From the NCBI GenBank assembly GCA_913020095.1, contig CAJWAH010000109.1, forward strand, positions 1 to 5,123: DNA of 5,123 nucleotides, given 5' to 3'. A program made the translations under genes and the position numbers. This DNA comes from an uncultured Synechococcus sp. (GTDB taxonomy: Bacteria; Cyanobacteriota; Cyanobacteriia; PCC-6307; Cyanobiaceae). The notes beneath the pieces were generated by a model that had not been told where the DNA came from, searched no databases, and worked only from the letters and a program-made list of their open reading frames with translations. This document shows, one piece after another, positions 1-5,123 of this stretch; position 1 is the first letter of the stretch, and each line of letters starts with the position of its first letter.

Positions 1-383
1 TCGGAAACGTCGTACTGGTAGGCGAGGCTGCCCATGGCCACGCTGTCGTCGTCATCGTAGGAGGCGTTCGTATCCGGCCCGCCGCCGTAGAAATCGATGT
101 CGGTCAGGTCGAACTCGATCTCCTCGTACTGGTAGCGCCCGCCCAGCGTCACACGCGAGCGCTCGCCAAAATTCCATGTCATCTGCCCGAAGGCAGAGAG
201 GGAGCTGACCACGTTGTCCGACAGGCTGTGCGCGTCCAGCCCGGCGGTGACACCCAGCCCGGGCGCATAGCGGTCGAACTGACGGTCCGCGTCCATACGC
301 GAGTAGTACAGGCCGGCGATGTAATTGCCCCAGTCGGCGTCGGGCGACAGCAGGCGGAACTCCTGGGACCAGAAGTCCACGTC
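1..383 (-). CDS. TonB-dependent receptor, internal fragment (foreign to the rest of the window)
   Basis: Reading the minus strand from 383 down to the left edge gives about 127 uninterrupted codons with neither a start nor a stop. The peptide begins [15 protein letters not shown], continues [20 protein letters not shown], and then has [20 protein letters not shown] followed by RYQYEE. The SQEFRL...W..G.YY block and the following FGQ...LGGRYQYE strand pair are typical of the beta-barrel of TonB-dependent outer-membrane receptors in Sphingomonadales/Caulobacterales. These receptors import siderophores, vitamins or glycans using TonB energy. The strands alternate aromatic and polar residues, with an acidic loop (YDDDDS) between two of them. 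The N-terminal plug and most of the barrel lie outside the window or are missing. The piece abuts a cyanobacterial dapB fragment, so it probably comes from another organism through misassembly. The substrate cannot be told. The family call is fairly firm; the right boundary is uncertain by about 20 bases. Confidence 0.72.
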
Positions 384-410
384 GAGCTGGTTGAGCTGCA
401 CCACAACCGC
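375..410. other. Chimeric junction between receptor fragment and dapB fragment
   Basis: Left of this interval the only sensible protein is a minus-strand TonB-dependent receptor. Right of it the only sensible protein is plus-strand DapB, starting in the middle of its fold at ELHHN (codons 393-407). Both frames stay open across the interval and are in codon register. The exact breakpoint is therefore ambiguous, and a short stretch around 381-400 could belong to either parent. Neither gene has an end here, which is expected of a chimera or a rearrangement and not of two neighbouring genes. Confidence 0.75.
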
Positions 411-737
411 AAAGCCGATGCCCCCAGCGGCACCTGCATCAAAACCGCCGAGCTGATGGAGGAGCTGGGCAAACAGTTCAATGCCCAAGAGGTGGAGGAG
501 CACGAAACCCTCGAGGGCAGCCGAGGGGGGCTGCGCCCCAGTGGCCTCAGGCTGCATTCGATTCGCCTGCCCGGTTTGGTGGCTCACCAGGAAGTTCAAT
601 TCGGCGGGGCTGGCGAGCGCTACGTGCTGCGCCATGACACCTTTGATCGAGCGGCCTACATGCCCGGCGTGCTGCTGACCGTGCGCAAGGTGCGTCAGCT
701 CGGCGCTCTGGTGTACGGCTTGGAGCGCCTGCTGTAA
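381..737 (+). CDS. dapB: 4-hydroxy-tetrahydrodipicolinate reductase, C-terminal part (5' end missing)
   Basis: DapB uses NAD(P)H to reduce the dipicolinate-pathway intermediate to tetrahydrodipicolinate in the cytoplasm, for lysine and the peptidoglycan precursor diaminopimelate. About 118 codons are visible. They open with [18 protein letters not shown], which holds the family signature: the His-His pair and the Lys (codon 411-413) match the catalytic His159 and Lys163 of the E. coli enzyme, and DAPSGT is the substrate-binding loop. Then come [26 protein letters not shown] and [18 protein letters not shown], all matching the C-terminal substrate-binding/tetramerisation domain. The family is about 270-285 residues long, so the whole N-terminal Rossmann domain is absent. 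The frame stays open upstream to an ATG at 228, but residues encoded before about 381 are unlike DapB and are antisense to the receptor fragment. That ATG should not be taken as the start. The gene ends with TAA at 735-737, three bases before the next gene, suggesting an operon. Confidence 0.9.
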   Translation, partial: VELVELHHNRKADAPSGTCIKTAELMEELGKQFNAQEVEEHETLEGSRGGLRPSGLRLHSIRLPGLVAHQEVQFGGAGERYVLRHDTFDRAAYMPGVLLTVRKVRQLGALVYGLERLL

Positions 738-740
738 GCG

Positions 741-1385
741 ATGTTGCTTCCGCTCAAACCAGGCGAACTGCAGCGCTTGATTCCTGCTGTGGCCAGTGGC
801 CCTCAGTTCAACAAGTGCTCCGGCACGCCCCAACAGCTCTTGCAACGCTTGCTGATCTCCAGCGTTGGCGGAGTGATTCCTCTGTTGATCGCCCAGGGAG
901 GCTTTGGCAGCCGCTGGAGCAGCATTTGGCTGGTGGTGGGGCTGGTGATGCTCCTCTACATGCTCTGGGGACCGATCGTGCAGGCCGGCAGCCGCAATGC
1001 CCAACTCCGCCGCTACCCCTCAGCAGCCCTGTTTGAAGGCGAGATTGCTGATCTGTTCACCCGTGAACGCTTGGAGGGTCGCCAAGAGACCACCGATCGC
1101 CAAGGTCGCCTGGAGATGGTGGAAAACCGGCGGACCTGGTTGTGCCTGGAACTAGAAGATGAGGATGGCTATCTGGGCCAGCTGCGTTTTCCTTTGGAGA
1201 AGGGCCACAAAGCCCTGCGCCGGGGCATGACCCTGCGCTGTCTGGTGCTCTCTGAGCGCAAGGATTTTTCGCGGATCGACCGGATCAGTGATGCTTGGGT
1301 GCCCCAGGCCCGGCTTTGGGTTGGCGAGTACCCCTATCTGCTCAAGCCAGCGTTTGAGGAGCTCTGCTTGCGGCGTTTGGCTTGA
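741..1385 (+). CDS. Conserved cyanobacterial membrane protein of unknown function
   Basis: This 214-residue protein has a short N-terminal stretch (LLPLKPGELQRLIPAVASGP) and two hydrophobic segments at about residues 37-53 and 61-80. These are followed by a soluble, charged domain of about 130 residues that ends in an Arg/Leu-rich tail. I recognise the opening pattern (L.PL....-..LIP..A.GPQ) as that of a protein conserved across cyanobacteria. From memory it is sometimes labelled a phosphate ABC transporter permease, but nothing visible supports that: two helices are too few, and there is no permease motif. The C-terminal domain (roughly 98-185: EGEIADLF, then WLCLELEDEDGYLGQLRFPL) looks beta-rich and probably faces the cytoplasm. 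The start at 741 lies three bases after the dapB stop without a clear Shine-Dalgarno, so translation is probably coupled to dapB. Its last 44 bp overlap the 3' end of the convergent folP gene. Confidence 0.8.
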   Translation: MLLPLKPGELQRLIPAVASGPQFNKCSGTPQQLLQRLLISSVGGVIPLLIAQGGFGSRWSSIWLVVGLVMLLYMLWGPIVQAGSRNAQLRRYPSAALFEGEIADLFTRERLEGRQETTDRQGRLEMVENRRTWLCLELEDEDGYLGQLRFPLEKGHKALRRGMTLRCLVLSERKDFSRIDRISDAWVPQARLWVGEYPYLLKPAFEELCLRRLA

Positions 1386-2205
1386 ACAGGGCCTCGGCCA
1401 TGCGGCAGGTCTGAACAATTGGGCCCACATCGTGCACACGCACCACAGCCACCCCGGCGGCCACCGCCTGGCAAACAGTGGCTGCTGTTCCCCAAAGGCG
1501 CGCCCGCGCTCTGGGTTCGTTCAACACCTCGCCGATGAAGCGTTTGCGTGAGGTGCCCACCAGCAGGGGGTAGCCCAGGGCTTGCAGACGCGGCAGTCCC
1601 TGCATGAGCTCCAGGTTGTGCTGGGTGGTTTTGGCAAAGCCAATGCCGGGGTCCAGCACAATTTGCTGGCGCTGAACGCCGGCCTGTTGGGCCTGCTCGC
1701 AGAGCTGCAGCAGCTCGGCCTCCACCTCAGCAACCACATCGCCGTAGTGGGCCAGGCTGTTCATCGTGCGGGCATTGCCGCGCCGGTGCATCAGCACATA
1801 GGGGCAGCCGCGCTCAGCAACCAACTGCCACATCTGCAGGTCGCCAAGGCCACCGGAGACATCGTTGATCCAGTCGGCCCCAGCGTCGAGGCAGGCCGCA
1901 GCCACTGGCGCCAGGAAGGTGTCGATGGAGAACAGCAACTTGGCGGGAAGATCGCCATCAAGGCGGGCTTGCTGCAGGCGCTGCAACACCGGCAGCAGTC
2001 GCTCGAGCTCGATCTCAGCTCCCACATCGGTGGCCCCAGGGCGGGTGCTCTGCGCCCCGAGATCAATCAGATCTGCGCCCTGGGCGGCCATGCGCTTGAC
2101 GGCCCTAAGCGCTTGTTCAGTGGACTGAAAACGACCACCGTCACTAAAGGAATCCGGGGTGATGTTCAGGATTCCCATCACCGCGGTGCGGTGATTTGGC
2201 GTCAT
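1342..2205 (-). CDS. folP: Dihydropteroate synthase
   Basis: This enzyme condenses 6-hydroxymethyl-7,8-dihydropterin pyrophosphate with p-aminobenzoate to give dihydropteroate, the sulfonamide-sensitive step of folate synthesis. At 287 residues it is of normal length. The TIM-barrel motifs are in order: [15 protein letters not shown] (10-24), [12 protein letters not shown] (47-58; Thr54 and Arg55 on the pABA side), NDVSGG (114-119), VLMHRRG (137-143), [10 protein letters not shown] (184-193; Asp185 and Lys192), LVGTSRKRF (215-223; Lys221) and VVRVHDV (254-260; Arg256 and His258). All expected pterin and phosphate ligands are present. The second motif has Gln52 where many homologues have Glu (GGESTRPG). 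The ATG overlaps the tpiA stop codon in an ATGA tetranucleotide and has no visible Shine-Dalgarno of its own, so translation is probably coupled to tpiA. The 3' end runs 44 bp into the opposing membrane protein gene; the last residues ([13 protein letters not shown]) look like an unconserved tail. Confidence 0.97.
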   Translation of the reverse strand: MTPNHRTAVMGILNITPDSFSDGGRFQSTEQALRAVKRMAAQGADLIDLGAQSTRPGATDVGAEIELERLLPVLQRLQQARLDGDLPAKLLFSIDTFLAPVAAACLDAGADWINDVSGGLGDLQMWQLVAERGCPYVLMHRRGNARTMNSLAHYGDVVAEVEAELLQLCEQAQQAGVQRQQIVLDPGIGFAKTTQHNLELMQGLPRLQALGYPLLVGTSRKRFIGEVLNEPRARARLWGTAATVCQAVAAGVAVVRVHDVGPIVQTCRMAEALFKPNAASRAPQTLA

Positions 2206-2963
2206 GCCGCGGCAGCTGCGCTGGCCACCTGATAGTTGGCGATGCGGGCAAAGCTGTCGGGCTCCAGCGAAGCGCCACCCACCAACACGCCATCGATGTC
2301 GGATTTAGCCATCAGCTCATCGATGTTGCCGGGCTTCACCGAGCCGCCGTACTGAATGGTGAGGTTGGGATAGCCCACCCAGTTGCGGATCAAGCCGCAG
2401 ACGCGGTTGGCTTCCTCGGATTCACAGGTTTTGCCGGTGCCGATGGCCCAGATCGGCTCATAGGCCACCACCAGTTTGGAGGGGTCGATGCCTTCGAGAC
2501 CCTGCTCCACCTGACGGCGGATGACGCGCTCGGTTTCGTTGTTGCTGCGCTGCTCATCGCTTTCTCCCACGCAAAGGATGGGGATCAAGCCAGCCGCTTG
2601 GGAGGCGCGTGCCCGGTGATTGATCTGCTCGTCACTCTCGGAGAAGTATTTCCGCGGTTCGCTGTGGCCCACGATCGTGTAGCCCACCCCCAGTTCAAGC
2701 AGCATCTCGGCAGAGATTTCGCCGGTGAAGGCTCCTGAGGCTTCCCAGTGCACGTTTTGGCTGGCGATCTGCACATCGCTTCCAGCCAAGGCCTCTTGCA
2801 GGGTGGAAATGGCGGTGAATGGGGGCGCCAGCACGATGCTGCGGTCCTTCGGCGCATTGGCCACTTGGGGCAGGAATGCGGCGGCGTATTGCTTGGCTTG
2901 AGCACAGGTCATGTGCATTTTCCAGTTACCGGCGATCACGACCGGCCGGGACTGAGTGCTCAC
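2202..2963 (-). CDS. tpiA: Triose-phosphate isomerase
   Basis: TPI interconverts dihydroxyacetone phosphate and glyceraldehyde 3-phosphate, serving glycolysis, gluconeogenesis and, in a cyanobacterium, the Calvin cycle. The 253-residue length is typical. Catalytic residues are all visible: Asn13 and Lys15 in AGNWKMH, His100 in [11 protein letters not shown], and Glu169 in [13 protein letters not shown]. The last motif includes flexible loop 6. The phosphate-binding loops [10 protein letters not shown] (204-213) and [10 protein letters not shown] (224-233) are intact. In the usual GHSERR motif the first Arg is replaced by Pro (position 103). The protein ends in an Ala-rich tail (VASAAAAA). The start is GTG at 2963-2961, five bases after a strong GAGGAG; the frame then gives [15 protein letters not shown], the normal distance to the first motif. 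It lies 28 bp downstream of the S4 gene and overlaps folP by four bases, so the three are probably co-transcribed. Confidence 0.98.
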   Translation of the reverse strand: MSTQSRPVVIAGNWKMHMTCAQAKQYAAAFLPQVANAPKDRSIVLAPPFTAISTLQEALAGSDVQIASQNVHWEASGAFTGEISAEMLLELGVGYTIVGHSEPRKYFSESDEQINHRARASQAAGLIPILCVGESDEQRSNNETERVIRRQVEQGLEGIDPSKLVVAYEPIWAIGTGKTCESEEANRVCGLIRNWVGYPNLTIQYGGSVKPGNIDELMAKSDIDGVLVGGASLEPDSFARIANYQVASAAAAA

Positions 2964-2968
2964 CTGCG

Positions 2969-2974
2969 CTCCTC
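2969..2974 (-). promoter_or_regulatory. Shine-Dalgarno site of tpiA
   Basis: On the minus strand GAGGAG is followed by a five-base spacer (CGCAG) and then GTG. It is the clearest ribosome binding site in the window and fixes the GTG start of tpiA. A nearby ATG at 2976-2974 is in another frame. Confidence 0.8.
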
Positions 2975-2991
2975 ATTAAGGGTTGCCTAAC

Positions 2992-3201
2992 TTACGGGGT
3001 GGCTGTGCCATCCCCTGGTTCGGTGGGCTCGATTGTGAAGCGGCGGCCTGCGAGCTCCACCACATCACCGGCTTGCAGCTTCCGCCCGCGGCGGGATTCC
3101 ACGCTGCCGTTGACCTGAACTTCTCCGCCTTGGATGCGCAGCTTGGCTTCCCCACCGGTGGCAACGAGCCCCTGCCATTTCAGGGCCTGATCTAGGCGCA
3201 T
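2992..3201 (-). CDS. Small S4-domain RNA-binding protein
   Basis: This 69-residue protein is nearly all S4 domain. It begins MRLDQALKWQGLVATGGEAK, with the alpha-helical RNA-binding face, and continues RIQGGEVQVNGSVESRRGRK, with the beta-turn 'V.VNG..E.RR..KL' and basic patch, then LQAGDVVEL. A tail of about 15 residues rich in Pro, Thr and Gly follows. The length and pattern match the YaaA/YbcJ-type stand-alone S4 proteins; some relatives are linked to ribosomes or RNA quality control, but the role of this one is not known. The ATG at 3201-3199 gives the canonical MRLDQ start. The TAA ends 28 bases before tpiA, on the same strand, with no terminator-like hairpin between, so it is probably the first gene of an S4-tpiA-folP operon. 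It is divergent from the ABC exporter across 21 bp, so any promoter for it must lie largely inside the exporter's 5' coding sequence. I see no convincing -10 there. Confidence 0.88.
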   Translation of the reverse strand: MRLDQALKWQGLVATGGEAKLRIQGGEVQVNGSVESRRGRKLQAGDVVELAGRRFTIEPTEPGDGTATP

Positions 3202-3210
3202 GGCTCCGCG

Positions 3211-3216
3211 TAGCCT
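3211..3216 (+). promoter_or_regulatory. Candidate -10 element (TAGCCT) for a leaderless exporter transcript
   Basis: TAGCCT fits the TANNNT -10 pattern and ends six bases before the ATG at 3223. With the usual spacing between -10 and start point, transcription would begin at or next to the A of the start codon. The 21-base gap contains no Shine-Dalgarno for the exporter, which agrees with a leaderless message. No good -35 can be seen, and any would lie inside the S4 gene. This is inference from geometry only. Confidence 0.4.
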
Positions 3217-3222
3217 GCCGCC

Positions 3223-4965
3223 ATGGTTGCACCTTCCTCAGCCGGATTTCGCAGGCTGCTGCCTCTGCTGAAGCCCTACAAGAGGGAGCTGCTGGCGGGC
3301 GGCATTTGCATGCTGCTGTTCGTGGCGTCATGGCCCTTGTTGGCCGCCCAGGTAGGTCAGTTGATTCCCGCGATCGGGGATGGGGATTTCTCCCGGGTGT
3401 TGCGGGTCATCAGCATCTCCCTCTCCCTGTTTTTGCTGCAGAAGCTGGCTCAATTCGGTCAGGACACCCTGCTGGCTGATCCCGCCCTGCATGTGACCCA
3501 GGCCCTGCGCCGGCAGAGCTTTGCCCGGCTGCAGCGTTTGGAATTTGGAGCGCTGGAAACGCTTTCAGCCGGTGATCTCACCTATCGCCTGACGGAAGAC
3601 GCCGATCGAATCGGCGAGGTGATCTACAAGAACATCCAGGAGACCGTTCCCAGCATCCTTCAGCTGGTGGTCATGTTCGGCTACATGATTTCGCTGGATT
3701 GGCAGCTGTCGGTGGCCACGCTGCTGCTGGCCCCCTTAGTGGCTGTGCTGGTGAGCAGCTTTGCTGGCCGGGTTCTCACCGCAGCTGAGCGCAGTCAAAA
3801 GCAGGTCAGTGAGCTTGCCGGGTTATTGGGCGAGGCCATCTCCGGCTTGCCGCTGGTGCGCGCGTTTGCCGCTGAGCCTTGGTTGCAGCAACGCTTTGAA
3901 GAGGAGATCGAGCAGCACCGCCGTGCCCGCTACCGCACCATGCGGTTGCTGGCGCTGCAGCACCCTGTGGTGGGCTTCATTGAAGCCGCTGGGATCTTGG
4001 CCATCCTTTTGATCGGTGCCCTGCGGATCAGTGCTGGTGGCCTCAGCGGTGCCGGCTTCAGCAGCTTCATTGCGGCGCTGCTGATCCTGATCGATCCGAT
4101 CTCCCGGTTGATCAATAACTTCAATGAGTTCCAGCAGGGTCAGGCCTCGCTCGGCCGTTTGCGCGAGATCGAGCGCGAGCCGATGGAAGAGCCTGATCGC
4201 CCCAATGCCCGGCCCATGCCGGCGCTCCAGGGGGCCTTGGATCTGCGCAATGTGAGCTTTGCCTATGAGCCTGGCAAGCCGGTGTTGCAGCAGCTGAATT
4301 TGCGTGTTGAGCCCGGTCAGGTGGTGGCGTTGGTGGGTCCCTCCGGCGCAGGGAAGACCACGCTGTTCTCTCTCTTGCTCCGCTTCAACCAGGCCCAGCA
4401 GGGGGAACTGCTGCTGGATGGCGTGGATCTGCGCGATTTGCGCGCCGCTGAATTGCGCCGCTCGATTGCCCTGGTGCCGCAGCAGAGCGCGCTTTTCTCC
4501 GGCACGGTGGCCGAAGCGATTCGTTTTGGACGCAACGCCAGCGACGCGGAGGTGCGCCGGGCGGCTGAATTGGCCAATGCAGCTGGCTTCATTGAGTCGT
4601 TGCCCCAGGGGTATGACTCCCGGGTGGAAGAGCGCGGCAGCAACTTCTCAGGCGGCCAGTTGCAGCGCCTTGCGATTGCCCGTGCTGTGCTCGGTAATCC
4701 GGCGGTGATGCTGCTCGATGAAGCCACCAGCGCCCTGGATGCCGAAGCCGAAGCCTCGGTGCAGCAGGGGCTGGAGCAGGCCATGGCCGGCCGCACCGTC
4801 TTTGTGATTGCCCACCGGCTGTCCACGGTTCAAGAAGCCGATCGCATCTTGTTCCTTGAACGGGGCCGCATCGTTGAGCAAGGCAGCCACGATGAGCTGA
4901 TGCGCTCTGGTGGGCGGTACAGCGCCCTGTGCAGCCGACAAATTATTCGCCCAGCTCTGATCTGA
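3223..4965 (+). CDS. ABC exporter half-transporter (fused membrane and ATPase domains, MsbA/MDR-like)
   Basis: This is a complete 580-residue type IV ABC exporter subunit in the inner membrane, expected to work as a homodimer that pumps a lipid, peptide or drug-like substrate outward. Six hydrophobic segments are visible at about 22-44, 58-78, 142-158, 161-182, 247-270 and 276-296. The N-terminus RRLLPLLKPYKRELLAG is the usual elbow helix. The ATPase domain spans about 338-570: Walker A GPSGAGKTT (372-380, Lys378), Q-loop VPQQ (Gln420), signature NFSGGQLQR (474-482), Walker B VMLLDE (495-500, catalytic Glu500), D-loop SALD (503-506) and switch IAHRLSTV (His531). All catalytic residues are intact, so the ATPase should be active. 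The signature starts with Phe in place of the common Leu, a tolerated variant. The substrate cannot be told, and the neighbours give no hint. The ATG at 3223 places a normal N-terminus; there is no Shine-Dalgarno, but TAGCCT lies six bases upstream. It ends with TGA at 4963-4965. Confidence 0.95.
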   Translation: MVAPSSAGFRRLLPLLKPYKRELLAGGICMLLFVASWPLLAAQVGQLIPAIGDGDFSRVLRVISISLSLFLLQKLAQFGQDTLLADPALHVTQALRRQSFARLQRLEFGALETLSAGDLTYRLTEDADRIGEVIYKNIQETVPSILQLVVMFGYMISLDWQLSVATLLLAPLVAVLVSSFAGRVLTAAERSQKQVSELAGLLGEAISGLPLVRAFAAEPWLQQRFEEEIEQHRRARYRTMRLLALQHPVVGFIEAAGILAILLIGALRISAGGLSGAGFSSFIAALLILIDPISRLINNFNEFQQGQASLGRLREIEREPMEEPDRPNARPMPALQGALDLRNVSFAYEPGKPVLQQLNLRVEPGQVVALVGPSGAGKTTLFSLLLRFNQAQQGELLLDGVDLRDLRAAELRRSIALVPQQSALFSGTVAEAIRFGRNASDAEVRRAAELANAAGFIESLPQGYDSRVEERGSNFSGGQLQRLAIARAVLGNPAVMLLDEATSALDAEAEASVQQGLEQAMAGRTVFVIAHRLSTVQEADRILFLERGRIVEQGSHDELMRSGGRYSALCSRQIIRPALI

Positions 4966-4985
4966 TCACCGGCTTGGGTGTGATC
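4964..4985 (+). terminator. Possible weak terminator hairpin after the ABC exporter
   Basis: GATCAC (4964-4969) can pair with GTGATC (4980-4985) around a ten-base loop. The stem starts within the stop codon of the exporter gene. The downstream GTCTTCTTC is pyrimidine-rich but is not a true T run. The six-base stem is short for a stand-alone intrinsic terminator, so the hairpin could be a processing or stability element, or chance. Confidence 0.3.
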
Positions 4986-5064
4986 GTCTTCTTCAAGCGT
5001 CCTAGGCCCTCTACCGGAACTTTCAGGCCTGCTCTAAAAGGATGGGTGCATCCATGCCTTCAAC

Positions 5065-5123
5065 ATGCAGACCCCCCAGGAGCAAAACCCGATTCTCACG
5101 TTTGAGGGCAAGCGCTACGACAT
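5065..5123 (+). CDS. Start of a small conserved cyanobacterial protein (cut by the window edge)
   Basis: The ATG at 5065 opens a frame that reads MQTPQEQNPILTFEGKRYD and runs off the right edge without a stop. Nineteen full codons are visible. The pattern 'L.F.GK.YD' shortly after a polar, Asn/Gln-rich N-terminus resembles the start of a family of small cyanobacterial proteins (about 65-80 residues, which I associate with DUF6447) that have no known function. This is recognised from memory on very few residues. AGGA at 5039-5042 is too far upstream to be a normal Shine-Dalgarno for this ATG. An ATG at 5054 lies in another frame and gives an unconvincing Cys/Pro/Arg-rich peptide. The gene is probably transcribed from the roughly 100-base gap after the exporter; TGCTCTAAA (5030-5038) could be an extended -10 but is weak. 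Confidence 0.55.
   Translation, partial: MQTPQEQNPILTFEGKRYD

Noticed and set aside
228..380. An ATG at 228 in frame with dapB, giving an apparent 169-residue protein that covers the join
   Set aside because: Residues before about 381 show no DapB features and lie antisense to a convincing TonB-receptor frame. The open frame is an accident of GC-rich DNA in codon register, not a real start or a fusion protein.
179..481. Minus-strand open frame of 100 codons across the junction
   Set aside because: It is rich in Ser, Thr, Arg and Cys without any motif, and it is a different frame from the receptor fragment. It is a shadow frame.
1582..2232. Long plus-strand open frame of 216 codons opposite folP
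   Set aside because: It is fully antisense to a dihydropteroate synthase with every motif intact; the translation has no recognisable domain.
2196..2738. Plus-strand open frame of 180 codons opposite tpiA
   Set aside because: It is antisense to an intact triose-phosphate isomerase. Such frames are expected in GC-rich genes.
4317..4826. Minus-strand open frame of 169 codons inside the ABC exporter
   Set aside because: It is antisense to the Walker A to H-loop region of the ATPase domain, with a Ser/Arg/Ala-biased composition and no motif.
5001..5030. AGGCC (5004-5008) and GGCCT (5026-5030) as a second terminator hairpin
   Set aside because: The stem is only five bases with a 17-base loop and no T run follows. 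It is probably chance.
1..5123. Search for a novel system, CRISPR array, tandem repeats, insertion sequence ends, tRNA or other RNA genes
   Set aside because: Apart from the chimeric left end, the window is packed with ordinary conserved genes. No repeats, inverted-repeat ends or RNA-like folds stood out, and no undescribed system can be supported.

Overview
The window reads as a piece of a picocyanobacterial genome (Synechococcus/Cyanobium type), with about 380 bases of unrelated DNA at its left end. The cyanobacterial assignment rests on the DapB variant ([14 protein letters not shown]), the two-helix membrane protein directly behind dapB, a 69-residue S4 protein next to tpiA and folP, and a small protein start at the right edge that resembles a cyanobacteria-restricted family. 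The species is inferred from protein style only; no search was run.

Layout. (1) Positions 1 to about 383, minus strand: an internal piece of a TonB-dependent outer-membrane receptor of the kind common in Sphingomonadales and Caulobacterales. (2) About 381-737, plus: the C-terminal part of dapB, which begins abruptly at the catalytic ELHHN motif. The two pieces meet within about 375-410, with no room for the first half of dapB, so this is most likely an assembly chimera; a real rearrangement is less likely. (3) 741-1385, plus: a conserved membrane protein of unknown function, three bases after dapB. (4) Minus strand, transcribed right to left: an S4 RNA-binding protein (3201-2992), triose-phosphate isomerase (2963-2202) and dihydropteroate synthase (2205-1342). 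This is a compact cluster with a 28-base gap and a 4-base ATGA overlap. The folP 3' end overlaps the end of the membrane protein gene by 44 bp. (5) 3223-4965, plus: a complete six-helix ABC exporter half-transporter, divergent from the S4 gene across only 21 bp. (6) About 100 bp of intergenic DNA with a weak hairpin, then the first 19 codons of a small protein running off the right edge.

The genes are mostly housekeeping: lysine/diaminopimelate synthesis, folate synthesis, and central carbon metabolism (glycolysis and the Calvin cycle). There is also one exporter and two small conserved proteins of unclear role. There is no CRISPR array, RNA gene, insertion sequence or defence/accessory system that I can support. 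The points worth a second look are the chimeric junction, the probable leaderless start of the exporter, the convergent overlap, and a Pro replacing a highly conserved Arg in TPI.
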